Of a stretch of DNA of 64,000 nt, positions 23,426 to 35,122 are shown one piece after another. The first letter of the stretch is position 1. Every line of letters begins with the position of its first letter. Under the pieces are notes generated by a model, which searched no databases, was not told the origin of the DNA, and was given only the letters and a program-made list of their open reading frames with translations. The translations under genes and the position numbers were made by a program. Source of the stretch: Capra hircus (Eukaryota > Chordata > Mammalia > Artiodactyla > Bovidae). The stretch is from assembly GCF_001704415.2 (NCBI RefSeq), contig NC_030836.1:24588001-24652000 (forward strand), given 5' to 3'.

Positions 23426-25164
23426 TGATACTCTAAATGAGCCACCAGTCCCACCCTTAAAGTGTTTTCAGAAAATTAACCCATGAAATAAGCAATAATA
23501 CGTGAACTATAAACATTCTTGCATGTTGGCAGATAACCATACTACACATTCTCCTCCAAGAACTGAGGAAGAGAAGAAAGGGAATAACACAATAGCAGAA
23601 AAATGCACTAATCAAATCCATAATCAACTTTGATGATGGAGCAAGGATTCTAATCAAAACACAATGGGGCAAAGTTGCAACAGGTTGCAAGCCTGGAGCT
23701 GCATTCTCTTCCTGGGGGGCTTTGTCTGTGTTTTTTTTTCTAAACATCTAAAACACCCACAGAGGATTTCCATCACTTCTAATTACTTTTTTAAAGAAGT
23801 GAGCTGCAAGTTGAACACCAGGCTCCTAAAAACAGGAAATATCAAAGTATTATATATATATATATAAATATAATTTTTTTCCCTCTGCAACTGCTTCTTA
23901 AAAATAGGCTAACCTCTCCTCAAATAGCTCATGAGCATTCCTTATCTGAAGGTCGGTCGGACAGGGTTTCTGAACTAACACAGAGCAGGTCTCTAAAACA
24001 ATTCTTTGCACATGGTCATAATTTATACGCCATGTTAACAGAGCAGATGCTATAAATGTTCATTCTTGAGGGGAGGCCCAGGTATCCCAGCACCAGGAGG
24101 GGGACTTGGGAGGGATGTTGCGGCTGCAGAACAGCTCCTCTCTCTGGGGGTCGAGCCCCAGCTATAGATTTGCAGGAGAGATTCAAGGTGAGGGGCTTGG
24201 CGAGCTGACAGTGGCGCTCCACCTAAAAGCTAGTTGCTGGCTACAACAGGTCTTTTCACACTTGATGGAGATGGAGAGCAGGCTTGCGGGAGAATGGGCC
24301 ATCACTGGCTGAAATAAGTTGTTGCCTAATATAAGCCATGAGAACTGTCTCCTTTCCCCATATCACACCATGTTAGAGATTCTGAACCTTAAACTAATAA
24401 TAATCACTGTCATTCCCCAAGGGTCTGCTATGAACCAGGTCTTTTATGGACACCATCTTTCCATAACTACCCACATGTTCAGGATCACTATCAACCAGGA
24501 AGGCAACAGGCAATTCCAATTTTTCAACTGCGAGAAGCCTTTGTTCTTTGCTCATGCTCACCTTTTGAAAGGAAGATGCTAAATATGAAGTCATCACCTG
24601 TTACGTGAAGGTGCGGCTTCCCGGTGGCTACACCCCCTCCTGCTCTGCACCACTGCATGCCCTCCCCCTTCCCCACACGTTCATCACACCCCCTCTCCTC
24701 CCCTCCCAGCTATTCCTGCCCATCTCTGGAACCCACCATCTCCAGCCCCCTCCGTGAGGCTCTCTGGACTTCTCCAGCCATCGTGGCCTTTTCCTTCCTT
24801 TCAGCCCCAAACAGCCCTCTCAGCCCTCTTGGTGTTGTGCCCTGATGTCTTCAGTGCATCAGTTATACCTCCCATCTAGACTATAAGACCTCCAAGGCCC
24901 AGACCATGTCTAATATACCCTCTACCTCCACCGGAACATGAAAGAAGGAGGCAGCTATGAAGATGGGGAAGACCACCAGCCTGCAATCCAGACTACCCAC
25001 AGCTGGACTCCCTGCTTGCCACCCTGGAGCCGGATGACCTGGAGAGAGTCACTCAACCTTGCTGAGCCCTGTTTACTCCTCCAGCTCAGTGGCTAGAGCG
25101 GTGGTCTTATAAGTCAGGGCCTGTGAGTAACCGGAAAGTCCCTATGATCTTCTCTCTATAGCAT

Positions 25165-25590
25165 GCTGATTAAGAACAGGGAGTCCAGAACCAGGCTGTC
25201 CAAGCTCTAATTCTACTCCTGCTATTCATGGGGTCACTAACCCAGCCTTTGCCTCAGTTTCCCAAGTGTAAAATGAGAATGATAACACATGTCTCATTGG
25301 ATTGGTGTAAGAATCAAATGAGGTCTTTTAGAACAATTCCTGGCACATCGGAAGTGCTATGTGATGACTTGCCATTGTTATATTACTGTCGTTGAAGAAG
25401 ATGTTACACAGAATTATTGTCATAGGAAGTCATATCTGCTTTAAGTGTTACCGTGAAGATGAAATGAGATCATATGAAAAGAGCCTGGCACGTCAGGCAC
25501 TTCCCTCACCTTCCCACCATGCCTGGTACTATATTAGGTATGTAACAGATGTTCTGTAAACCCTTGTGAACTGAATGATACCTTCTCAAG
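25165..25590 (+). repeat. Two MIR copies in tandem
   Basis: ttgcctcagtttcccaagtg with caattcctggcacatcggaa marks one copy; gatgaaatgagatcatatga with tatgtaacagatgttctgta marks a second, partial one. Confidence 0.65.
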
Positions 25591-25689
25591 GGCTTGACAG
25601 AATAAGCTATGCCTTTTCTCACTGAGAGGCTATTAGATCTACATTCAACAATGCCCCATCTCTTGGTTTAGCAATATAAATGGCTCATT

Positions 25690-25985
25690 TTATTAAGTGT
25701 TTCCTATTTGCCAGACACTGGGCTTTACATATCTTACTTATATACATATATAAATATGTATCTATGATGGATGTATATGCATATATATAGACAGGTGTAT
25801 ATGGCACTTTGCAAATGTTATTTTTGTTAAGCCTCTCACAATCTGTGTGGTTGTTAAATGCCCATTGTTACAGATGGGAACACTGAGGCCCAGAGAGGTT
25901 AATGGACTAGGTCACCAGCTTGTACATGGTAAAGGCAGGACACCTGGGATATCCACCTGACTTTAAAGCCTGTGCTACTGACCAC
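25690..25985 (-). repeat. MIR with TATA-rich microsatellite
   Basis: cattgttacagatgggaaca, gaggcccagagaggttaatg and aagcctgtgctactgaccac are reverse MIR. An AT/ATAC stretch at 25738-25800 interrupts the left part. Confidence 0.65.
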
Positions 25986-25999
25986 TGCACAGCCCAGCC

Positions 26000-27450
26000 T
26001 AGTAAAAGCCTCTGAGTAACAAAGGGAGTCAAATGCCCCAAGATATCATTTGCCACTTAACTCCTCATCTCCGGAGGATCTTCTAGTGACAAACATCAGG
26101 TTTGGAATTCGGGACTACCAAGCCTGACCCTGTCCTCGGGCTGCATGGAGAGGCCTTCCTGGATGGTGCACAGGCAATATGTCAGGCCCAGAGGGAGAAG
26201 ACTTGTCCAAAGAGGAAAACCCCTTTTGCCACTGATTCTCTGATGCCAGGGCGAGGCCATGAGAACAAGGATCTGCATCTGCATAAAGAAGAACTGCCGG
26301 GAAGCCCGACCGTGAATGAAAACAAAGGGGGAGGCAGGCTGTCAGAGCCAGGCAGCCCACTGGAAAGTCCACCCAAACCAGCCTCGCGGCCAGTACACAG
26401 GGCCCTCTTGCGGGCAAGGGAGGTGGGGTGGGGGCAGACAAGGGACTGTGGGCCGTGGGCAGGGGACAGAAGGGAAGGACCACATGAGCCCCTCTGGCAG
26501 CAGCTAAAGATCATTTTTCCAGGAAACAGGGAGATGAATCACCTTTTCAGAGCCTGCCCATCGAAAGCCCTCCAACCCTGTGTGTTAAGTGAAAGGTCAA
26601 ATGGACAGCGGTAGAACAGCTGCCTGGCCACAATGATCACAGAGTCCACTTTGCCCTCATTCCTCAGGCCCTCTTCATCAGGATGGAGGGTGTGTGTCAC
26701 CGCTCTGGCCTCCCGCATCCACTCCATCACACCCCACCACACCCCATCAGCCCTGCCTCCAAGGATGGAGGGGACACCCTCACAAGAGCGCACCCCCAGG
26801 CTCACTCCTGTTTCAGAGACCACTGAACAAATTCTGTGAGGAACAGCAGAAAAAGAGCTCAGAGCACAAAACCCTATAGCAGAGACAGGCCCAGTAGCAT
26901 TGGGGGTAAATCTTGCCTTCCTCCCACACGCCATCACTCAAACCTGTCAGCTTCCAAAAATGTTTAGCAAGTGCAGCAGCAAGGGGCATGCTTATCAGCC
27001 TGGTGTGGGAGCGTAATCTGCTTTGAGGGCCTTCTCCAGCCCAGAGTTCCAAAAGTCTGCTTACAGTTAGCTTCCAGCTTCAGTTCCTCCATCAGAAAGG
27101 CTAGGAATGTGTTGAGTTCTAGCCTCTGATCAGAGAAAGCTCTAGGAGAAGGTGGAGACAGGGTCAGCAGAGATTAAGTGCCAAAAAGGTCAGCTGGTCT
27201 GTTGCCACTTCCCTGACACCAGCCCCACACTACCTCCCCCGCTGGCTTTCCGCCTCTCCTGACTGGGATAGTCACATCCGTCAGGTCGGCCTGTCCCCAA
27301 AAGTCCCTGCTGACTAACTGCCAAGAAAATACAGCGTGCCCCTGCTCCCTCCTACCAGGAGAGGGAGGGGGGAAGAAAGGAGCAGTGAGGGCAGGAAGCC
27401 AGGAGAACCGGATTGGCCCTTGCTGATTTCCTTAAAAGAGATTGCATGGC
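26000..27450. other. NAV2 first-intron sequence, no feature recognised
   Basis: Moderately GC-rich unique sequence without young repeats leading into the CpG island. Frames of up to 170 codons occur but overlap on both strands and match nothing I know. Confidence 0.5.
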
Positions 27451-28292
27451 TAGGGCCTGTCACCCAGCCGAATTGGGTGATGCGAGCTCGGTCTGGAAAG
27501 GTAGAAGTCATCAATTCTGTTCAAGCCACCCCCACACCCGCACTCCCTCCAGTCACCCGGGCTACCGGCACCGGGATCTACTACCCAGGAAGGAGGGGCT
27601 TAGCTTCGGGCCGCCATTCCGAGGCAGCTACCCCCGCCCCATCGCTACAGCCAGCCGAGACGCTAGGAGTCTCCAGTTGCTTGCCTCCGCCGGTGCACCG
27701 GGCACTCCTACTGCAGTCCTAGCACCATGCCTGGAATGCTGTCAGCCCGAAGGATGGGGCAGGCCCGAGTATCTCCAAGCCGAGGGGGGCCGGGACACTG
27801 CCACCCCTAGACCTCTTTTCCTGGATCTTGCAGCCAGGCCAGGGGGGAGTGGAGCCCAACGAGGTCTCGGACCATTCCTCGGCAGGGACAGAATCTCTGC
27901 AGAACCGACAGACACACGGCCGCTGCAGCAGACACTGTCTTCTTGGGGCCAAGCCCCTCGACATGCAGAACTTGACATTTCCAGTGTGGCACATGGTTTT
28001 TTGAGGACACCCTGATCGTGCCCCACCCCACCGCGCCCCCAGAAGGAAGCCGCAGGCAGCCAGCCTCCCGATCTCGCAGAGCTCCTTAAGGCAAACCTCG
28101 GTCACCCGGGCCACACCCACTGACCAGCTCACTCTCCGAGCGCAACCCCCAATCTGCTGGCCTAAGTGGCACGGTCCCCTTCTCAGCCCACAGGGTACCC
28201 CTTTCCCCTCTCCAGCCGTGTCAACTTCCACCCTCAAAAAAATATTCACCCTTCCCCGCAGAACAGTGCCCCAGGCACACAGCACCTCTCAC

Positions 28293-28550
28293 CTGGGTAT
28301 CGAACCCGTTCTCCACGGAGCCGCTCATCCGCAGCGGGAGCCCCTCCCCCGCCAGCTCCTGCAGCCCCTGCGATTTCAAGGGGATCTGGCTAGGGTAGGC
28401 GGTCTTGCTCACCTCCACCTTGCTTCCCAACTTGAGATAGCAAGGCTGGGGGCCCGCCCGGGCTGGGGGCACGTGCAGGATGGGCGCGGCGCTGTGCACG
28501 GGTTTGGGCAGTCCCGACTTCATTTTGGAGGCCACCAGGATGGCCGGCAT
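28293..28550 (-). CDS. NAV2: NAV2 first coding exon (long isoform N-terminus), partial gene
   Basis: This exon encodes 86 residues, from MPAILVASKMKSGLPKPVHS to the end SGSVENGFDTQ, matching the recalled N-terminus of long-form neuron navigator 2. NAV2 is a large microtubule-associated protein with a calponin-homology domain and a C-terminal AAA-type ATPase region, involved in neurite outgrowth and cell migration. This exon lies just before the calponin-homology domain, which starts in the next exon (outside the window or far into the intron). The ATG at 28550-28548 is the first in-frame Met. The frame stays open upstream without another ATG, and the context has A at -3. The exon ends CAG|GTGAGAGG, a strong donor, in phase 0. 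Compared with the recalled human protein (89 residues here) it lacks three residues near SQVLQGLQE and has Lys to Met before SGSVENG. The remaining exons are not visible. Identity is near certain; which isoforms use it in this species is inferred. Confidence 0.93.
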
Positions 28551-29650
28551 CTTCTCCCGGGGCTTCGGCTTTCCCAGCACGTCCCTGGAAGCGGCGGCGG
28601 AGGCGACCGCTAAAGGCAGCGCGGGCAGCAGAGCAGGCGCCGGGCTTCGGCCCGAGAGGCGCCCACCACCAGCCGAGGGAAAGAGAAAAAAAGAAAAAAT
28701 CCCCGGGTTCGGGGATCTCGGAGCAATCGGTCGAGCTGGCCTTGGCGGTGCGGGAACCCGGCGGAGAACTGATCGCGCGGCGCTCAGCGGGTCCCACCTG
28801 GACGGATGCTGCCGCCGGGTTTCACGCCCCTCCTGGGTGGCCTGTTCAAGGGCTCTGGGTGCTCAGGAGCTGTTGCCTCTGGCGATTCTCCTCCTGGGAC
28901 CCCGAGGCTTGGACGCCCATATTAACTTGTCATTGCATCTCCGAAGTGAGGAGGCCCGGCTCGAAGAGGGGTGGCGGGGACCCACGCCTCCCGCTCCGGG
29001 GAGGCTGCGGGTGTGAGCCGGCGAGCTAAGGGGCTAGCAACCGCGGAGGGGAGGGAAGGAGCGATACGAGGAAGAGAGGGAGGGCGCACGCAGCCCAAGA
29101 CGTCTTCAGCGAGAGGCAGCTGTCGCTCTGGTCGCAAGCACCGCAGTGTCCCCCCGCGACGCAGAGGCGCGGCGAGAGCCCCCGAAAGGTCTCTTTAGGT
29201 GTGACAGTCAGTCACCACTGCCAGAAGCCCCCCGGGGCAGAGAGCACTTCGGCGCCTGAGGGTCTGCACATGCTCCGTGCGCTATAGCGCAGCAAGGCTG
29301 TGGCCGCGGGCCGCGGGCACCCGGACGCGCGGCTGGCGGGCTGGGCTGGGCAGGGCAGGGCAAGGCAGCGCTCGCGAGCGGCAGCCGCGCTTCCCGGGAA
29401 GGCTGCGCTGGATGCGGGGCTCCGCGAAGGGGAGGACAGGCTGCTACCCGCGCGGCTGCGGCGCGCGCTGACAGCCCGGGCCGCCTCAACGCGCCGATTG
29501 GTCCGCGGCGGGCCAATCGGCGGCCGCGGCTCTCCCTGCAAAGGGGGCGTGGCCTCAACTCCCCGGGCCGCCGCCGAAACTCTGGGGCCGCGCTTTGGCC
29601 GCAAGTACAAAGCGGGCTGGTGGCCGCTCTGCAGCGCGGCTCTGGCCGCG
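28551..29650 (-). promoter_or_regulatory. NAV2: NAV2 5'UTR and promoter region inside the CpG island
   Basis: This is the GC-rich sequence directly upstream of the NAV2 start codon. The transcription start cannot be placed by eye. Candidate elements lie at 29497-29553: two CCAAT boxes in opposite orientation 11 bases apart, then a GC/KLF box (gggggcgtggc). No convincing TATA box is seen, as expected for a CpG-island promoter. Open frames crossing this stretch on both strands are attributed to GC richness. Confidence 0.6.
29497..29553. promoter_or_regulatory. Paired CCAAT boxes plus GC box
   Basis: ATTGG at 29497-29501 and CCAAT at 29513-29517 form an inverted pair embedded in CG-only sequence. 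They are followed by gggggcgtggc at 29543-29553, a typical Sp1/KLF site. Such clusters are common in TATA-less promoters. The position, about 950 bases upstream of the NAV2 ATG, suggests a core promoter; this is inference. Confidence 0.55.
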
Positions 29651-30009
29651 CGCTCCCCCGCGGGTCCACACCCACCGCGTCCTGAAACCCTTTTGAAAAA
29701 TGCCCTTTCGAACGCAAGCGCCCGCCTCGGGGCCCCGCGGGGAAGTCTCCGGGAAAGTTTGTTTCCTTTTTTAAATTGTTCTGGTCACCTTAACGGTCTG
29801 AAGCTTCCGGAGTCGCGCCTGCAGCCCTGCGGCCCCCCATCTGGTCTGGGCAGGGCGGTTCCTGAGGCTCCCGCGTGAAGGACGCGCCAGCCATTTCTTC
29901 TCTTTTCTGCCAGCTCCTCCAGGCGGGCCGGGGGGCCTCCGAATGGCTTCCTCTCCAGCTTTCAAAGGCTGCACATTTCACTTAACTATGTGAAGTATTT
30001 ATAGGCAAA

Positions 30010-31270
30010 TACAATACCCCCGCGAAGCCTGCCGACCCCAGACGTTTCCTCCTCGCAACCTACCACATTCTGTAATTAGAGTGGCCAGAGGAAGCCCGGA
30101 GAAGCTCCAGGACCCTGGCCGGGCTTGGGCTAAAATCTTGCTGCGTTTTGGATAGGAACCCTTCCCTGTCTGCGCCTCGGACGCACTGACCCCACAGGTT
30201 CCTTCTCTCCTGTCCCAGGCGCTCTGTGGGTTCCTCGCAGAGAGCTGGAAGGGATGACACAGGCAGGCCAGACCCCTCGCGATTCATAGATGAGGATTAC
30301 CAGCCCCGCACCCCCCGTCCCCGTAGAACTTCCTGGATTTAAATCGGGCAAGTTCTTTGACTTAGATACATCTTTACAAAGCTTCGGTTCTTACTGGGAG
30401 TAAGGAGGGGGGTTGAAGACATTATGCTATTGTTTGGATAAATGAGATAGTTAATTACAGTCATGTAGCACGGGTACTTGGCAATGTGAAAGACCGGTAG
30501 AAGTCAGGTATTATTATCCCTGTTATTAAATTACTGTTACTGGTATCCCCCACTCCACCCTCCAGTCATCTATGTAAAGTTGTTTCACTTCTCTGTCTCT
30601 GAGATACAGTTTTTTCACAGTTATGTCCACCCTATAGCCTAATTTTCAATGTTGATAGCATTGATTTGTTATTATCCTGATAGTAGGAAACTTAAAGTTT
30701 TAAGATAGTCTCTTAAAACAGTATTAAGAAATAAGAAGGTGCCTCTTACCCTGGCCTGCTCCCTCTCCCATCTTACCTCCATCCATTCTGTGCAGCAACT
30801 TGGGCTGAACTGCACACAGTCTTGTATGCGATTCCAGGTATTCCTCCCTCTAAATTACACAGTCTGCCATGTCACTTACTTAGCACTCAGCCCTTTTCTA
30901 TCTGATGCTCCCTTGTTGTTTACTGTTTCATGTTTATTTTCTTCTTAAAGAGAAGGCCTCTTGAAGTCAGGAATGTGTTTTTAACCTGCATTAGATTCTC
31001 TCAGCATTGAGTATAATGCTGTGGACAGAATAGCTACCCAGATTGTTATCAGATAGATGAGTGAATGATGCCAGCGGCAATTAACCAGAGGGAGAGCCTT
31101 TTAGATCCAGGTACATAAAATCATAAGAGATGCTATGCTCTGTTAAAACTTGGAGCCTCTCCTATCCAGAATTCTGGTTCTGCCAGATGTAGCAAGAGTT
31201 ATGGAAATATATTGCAGTCTTTGACTTTAAAGATTATGGAGATATTCCAAAGTATTTCCATGGCCTTAAT
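30010..31270. other. Sequence upstream of the NAV2 CpG island, no gene recognised
   Basis: AT-rich after 30.4 kb. A weak L2-like stretch at about 30740-30960 contains gagaaggcctcttgaagtca. No exon or RNA gene was recognised. Confidence 0.6.
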
Positions 31271-31271
31271 G

Positions 31272-31432
31272 TAGTTTTTCTCAAAATGTGGTCCCCAAAT
31301 CACCACCAGCAGCATCAACACCTGGAAGCTTGTTTGATAAGCCCCACCCCAGATCTGATAAACCAAAATTCCCAAAGTTGGGGCCCAAGCATCTAGGTTT
31401 ACCAAGTGTTTAACCAAATGATTCTGATGAAT
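31272..31432 (+). mobile_element. MER5A-like hAT fragment
   Basis: ttctcaaaatgtggtcccca, ccagcagcatcaacacctgg and ttggggcccaagcatctagg are characteristic. Confidence 0.75.
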
Positions 31433-31482
31433 GCATCAGGCATTCAGTGCTCTTTCAGGGCTGCTTAAATTTTGATATGTTG

Positions 31483-31965
31483 CTGTTGTTCAGTCACTAA
31501 GTTGAGTCAAACTCTTTGTGACCCCATGGATTGCAGTTTCTCAGGCTTCCCTGTCCTTCACCATCTCCCAGAATTTGCTCAAACTCATGTCCATTGAGTC
31601 AGTGATACCATCCAAAAATATCATCCTCTGTCATCCCCTTCTCCTCTTGCCTTCAGTCTTTACCAGCATCAGGGTCTTTTCCAATGAGTTGGCTCTTCAC
31701 ATCAGGTAGCCAAAGTATTGGAGTTTCAATTTCAGCATCAGTCCTTCTAGTGAATATTCAGGGTTGATTTTCTTTAGGATTGACTGGTTTGATCTCCCCG
31801 CAGTCCAGGGAACACTCAAGGGTCTTCTCCAGCACCACAATTTGAAAGCATCAATTTTTCGGCACTCAGCCTTCTTTATGGTCCAGCTTCCACATCCATA
31901 TGACTACTGGAAAACCCATAGCTTTGACTATAGGACCTTTGTTGGCAAAGTGATGTCTCTGCTTA
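31483..31965 (-). mobile_element. BovB LINE 3' end
   Basis: A reverse-oriented BovB tail: cagtcactaagttgagtcaa, then the sequence encoding the RTE C-terminus read backward, ending near gcaaagtgatgtctctgctt. The frame is broken several times. Confidence 0.9.
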
Positions 31966-31989
31966 ATATATGTAATATACCTTAATATA

Positions 31990-32115
31990 CATAAGAATTA
32001 CTGGAGATCTTGCTAAAATACAGATTCCATTCAGTAGTTCTGGACTGGGGCTGAGATTCTGATTTCAGAATAAGCTCCCATGTGACCCCCATGCTGGTTG
32101 TCTGGAGCTCACACT
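31990..32115 (+). mobile_element. MER5-like hAT fragment
   Basis: gctaaaatacagattccatt and aataagctcccatgtgaccc, followed by tctggagctcacactttgtg, fit the 3' half of this group. Confidence 0.5.
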
Positions 32116-33359
32116 TTGTGTAGTAAACTAAATCATAGGTAGCAAAATGGGTTCATCTCAAGGACCATCTCTAGCTAACTGACTTTCTGTCACCGTGTGC
32201 TAAATGGAATTCCAAAGGTGACTATACCTAGTTAAGTTGGAAACAGCAGCCTAGTCAATTAATACTGTCTGTCATGGGTACAGAAATGTATGGACATAGT
32301 GATGTATATACTATATGTTTGCCATCTTGGGTTTCCCATTTAAACCATATTTGCACCAAGGTCATTTTTTGGGTTCTGAGACCCTTAAATATGTACTAAT
32401 TTGAAAAACAGTGCATTCTTTTTTAAAAGTTACCTCTTCCTAATACTCTAGGATTTGGTAAATATATGACTATGCACCTTAACTTGTGTGATTTATTTAA
32501 CCTAAAGTCCAGTGACTTCTCATCTTTCTTGATGGAAAATAAGTGAATCTTTTAGTCTATTTCCAAATTCTTTCCCAGCCTCCATATCCAATAATTTTGT
32601 TTGCTCTTTCCTGGAACAGTTTTCATCTCCCTTTATATTTTTTCCTGTCTTCCCCTCATTTTCTTTCTTTTTTTTTTTTCATTTTCTTTCTTTACAGCAA
32701 AATAATTTTGTCATTATAGCAAGACATGGGAGGAAAAGCTCTTTTTTCCCTGAGGCAAGAGATAATTGCAAGATTCCTCGTTAAATAAGATCATCTCAAA
32801 TTATAAAAATGTCCTATAAAGTTACTCCTTCCACATAGATGCTGTGTTAACATGAATGAAGTCACTTGAAATCAATAAGTTTGGCAAGCAATGGTTGCTA
32901 AAGGAGTCATTGGTTTAGGATACAGTAAACTGCTTTGGAAAGAACACACTGTCCAAGTTTCTTTTTATTGCTATTTTTTTAAAAAATTATATATATCATG
33001 GATAGCCCACTATTTTAAATCCCTTCTCTTTTTCTTCTGTCAGACTCTCAACTTTCAAAACCATCCAATTTGAAACATATTGCCAAAGCTCCCAGGACCA
33101 CTGAATCAGAATCTGAGGAGTCTGGCACCTCCCTGGCTGTAAGAACCATGCTAGGTCAGGATGTGCCAGCTACACTGCTTTCTGATCCTATACAACAGCC
33201 ACTGGTGATTAGTTGAGTGTAAATTGGTCTTTAGGGCTGATCTGCAAGTGACCAACCCCATCAACCCACCCTTTATCTGTGTTAAAGACCCCTAGCTGCG
33301 CTTACCTCCCAAGAAGGAAGTCCTAAGAGAGACTGAAACATCTAAACCACAGCCTACCA

Positions 33360-33385
33360 CAAAAAAAAAAAAAAAAAAAAAAAAA
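33360..33385 (+). repeat. Poly-A run
   Basis: About 26 A residues with no clear SINE or LINE body beside it. Confidence 0.85.
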
Positions 33386-33972
33386 TGCAGGGACCTGGGG
33401 AAAGAATCAACAGGCTCTTGGAGATCCCTGCTATAAATTATGAAGGGACATATTACAAGTCTCCAGAATAATATAAAAAGCAAAATATTCTTGAGTTTAT
33501 TGGGGAGTTAGAAAAAACTTAGAAAGCCTTATTCTCAAATATGCACTTTTCCTTAGTTTTTTATGACATGGGTTGGCAACTTCCAGTAATATCTCTTGCT
33601 GGCCCAAAATGCTTATCATCCTTTGAATCTTGAGAGTAGGGGCTAAGTACTTAAGTTTTATTTTTTCCCTGTCATAAGGCATGCTTATCAAATGCTTATT
33701 GGTAATGGCTGAATTGAGAGCCCACCCATCTCAGACTTCAGGGAAACTGGGGTAAGAACCTTAGAACAGCTGTTTAGAAAGTCTGCTCACCTCTCCCTGC
33801 ACTTGCTTCTAATCTACCTTCTTCCACAGATGGACGTGTGAAGATCTGTATGCCCAGCGGTGATCCCTGCATTGTATTTTGAGAACTGATGACTGTGGGT
33901 TTTCCCACTTGCAAGGCTGGTGTGTAAGGAGTGTGTGTGAATGTGTGCATGTTTACAAGGGTTTGAGACAAT

Positions 33973-34181
33973 TGTTGTTTTAGTCGCTAAGTTGTGTCCA
34001 AGTTTTTTGTGACCCCATGAACTATAACCCACAAGGCTCCTCTGTCCATGGGATTTCTCAGGCAAGACTACTGGAGTGGGTTGCCATTTCCTTCTCCAGG
34101 GGATCTTCCCAAACCAGGGATCGAACCTGCATCTCGTGTGTTGGCAGGCACATTCTTTACCACTGAGCACCTGGGAAGCCC
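33973..34181 (-). mobile_element. Bov-tA/Bov-A2 SINE
   Basis: A reverse copy, gttgttttagtcgctaagtt to tgagcacctgggaagccc. It is followed within 63 bases by an oppositely oriented copy. Confidence 0.93.
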
Positions 34182-34243
34182 AAGGCAATAGCCCTGACTA
34201 AATGTCAAACAAATATTTAGTAAACTATTGGTTTGTTGGCTAT

Positions 34244-34368
34244 GGGCTTCCCTGTGGCTCAGCTGGTAAAGAATCCGCCTGCAATGTGGGAGACCTGGGT
34301 TTGATCCAGTATTCTGGCCTGGAGACCCCATGGTCCCAAAGAGTCAGACATGACTGAGCAACATGCAC
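34244..34368 (+). mobile_element. Bov-tA SINE with internal deletion
   Basis: A forward copy, gggcttccctgtggctcagc to catgactgagcaacatgcac. The middle (gggaagatcccctggagaag-type segment) is deleted after ttgatcc. Confidence 0.9.
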
Positions 34369-34754
34369 TTTCATTATCGGCTATGGTATGCCTCAATCAT
34401 TAACTCAATGAATACATTGTTGAGAGACATCTATATGCCAGGCCTTCTGACAGGGAACAAATAAAACTTAAGTGCTTAGCCCCTACTCTCAAGATTCAAA
34501 GGATGATGCAACCACTGTTTCTAGCCTGAGGGTTGCCCTTTTCAACAGCTGAAAAATTGAGAGAACAGGGCTAGCAAACAGGGAAATAAATGACAAATAG
34601 TGGAGCTTACACTCCAATAAAAGCCTAAGAATCACTGAGGGTTAAAGGAACAGAACCCTGATCACACACCCCCAACAGACCTAGAATTCTGAATCTGTGT
34701 ATCTGTCTTTTAAGCAAGAACTCGGATGACTTTGAATCTGTGGGTTTTCACACT

Positions 34755-34893
34755 TGACTTCGCAGCCTTGGCTGTCCATGAGAGCCACCTGCAGAACTGG
34801 AAAAAGCAGGGCTGCCCAGGCCCCACACAGACCGATACAATCAGACTCCGGGGATGGGGCCCAAGCATTTTTCTGTTAGTAAAGCTCCTGGTG
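34755..34893 (+). mobile_element. MER5A-like hAT fragment
   Basis: gctgtccatgagagccacct, atcagactccggggatgggg and ccaagcatttttctgttagt fit the family. Confidence 0.65.
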
Positions 34894-34895
34894 GT

Positions 34896-35122
34896 GCTTC
34901 CCAGGTGACTCAGTGGGTAAAGAACCTGCCTGCAATGCAGGAGACGCAGGAGATGTGGGTTTGATCTCTGGGTCAGGAATATTCCCTGGAGGAAGGTATG
35001 GAAACCCACTCCAGTATTCTTGCCTGGAGAATCGCAAGGACAGAGGAGCCCGACAAGCTACAGTTCATGGAGTCGCAAAGAGCTGGACACAACTGAAGTG
35101 ACAATGGGCACACACACGCACA
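34896..35122 (+). mobile_element. Bov-tA/Bov-A2 SINE
   Basis: A forward copy, gcttcccaggtgactcagtg to ggacacaactgaagtgacaa, ending in a short CA-rich tail. It carries a small extra ggagacgcagg-type duplication at about 34941-34956. Confidence 0.93.

Larger units (their letters stand above)
27480..29900. promoter_or_regulatory. CpG island over the NAV2 first coding exon
   Basis: CpG dinucleotides are dense throughout, most strongly at 28.5-29.7 kb, in contrast to the CpG-poor flanks. The island spans the end of the first exon, the exon itself and the upstream promoter. SINE and LINE insertions are absent from it, although they are frequent on both sides. Borders are approximate. Confidence 0.88.

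Noticed and set aside
27413..28015. 200-codon plus-strand open frame left of the NAV2 exon
   Set aside because: It lies in the GC-rich island, overlaps other long frames on both strands, has no recognisable domain and matches nothing known; composition explains it.
27719..28285. 188-codon minus-strand open frame just after the NAV2 exon
   Set aside because: It is in a different frame from the exon, lies beyond the GT donor, and shows no known protein similarity.
28480..29878. Several plus-strand frames of 95-192 codons over the CpG island
   Set aside because: They run antisense to the NAV2 exon and promoter and are the expected by-product of few stops in GC-rich DNA.
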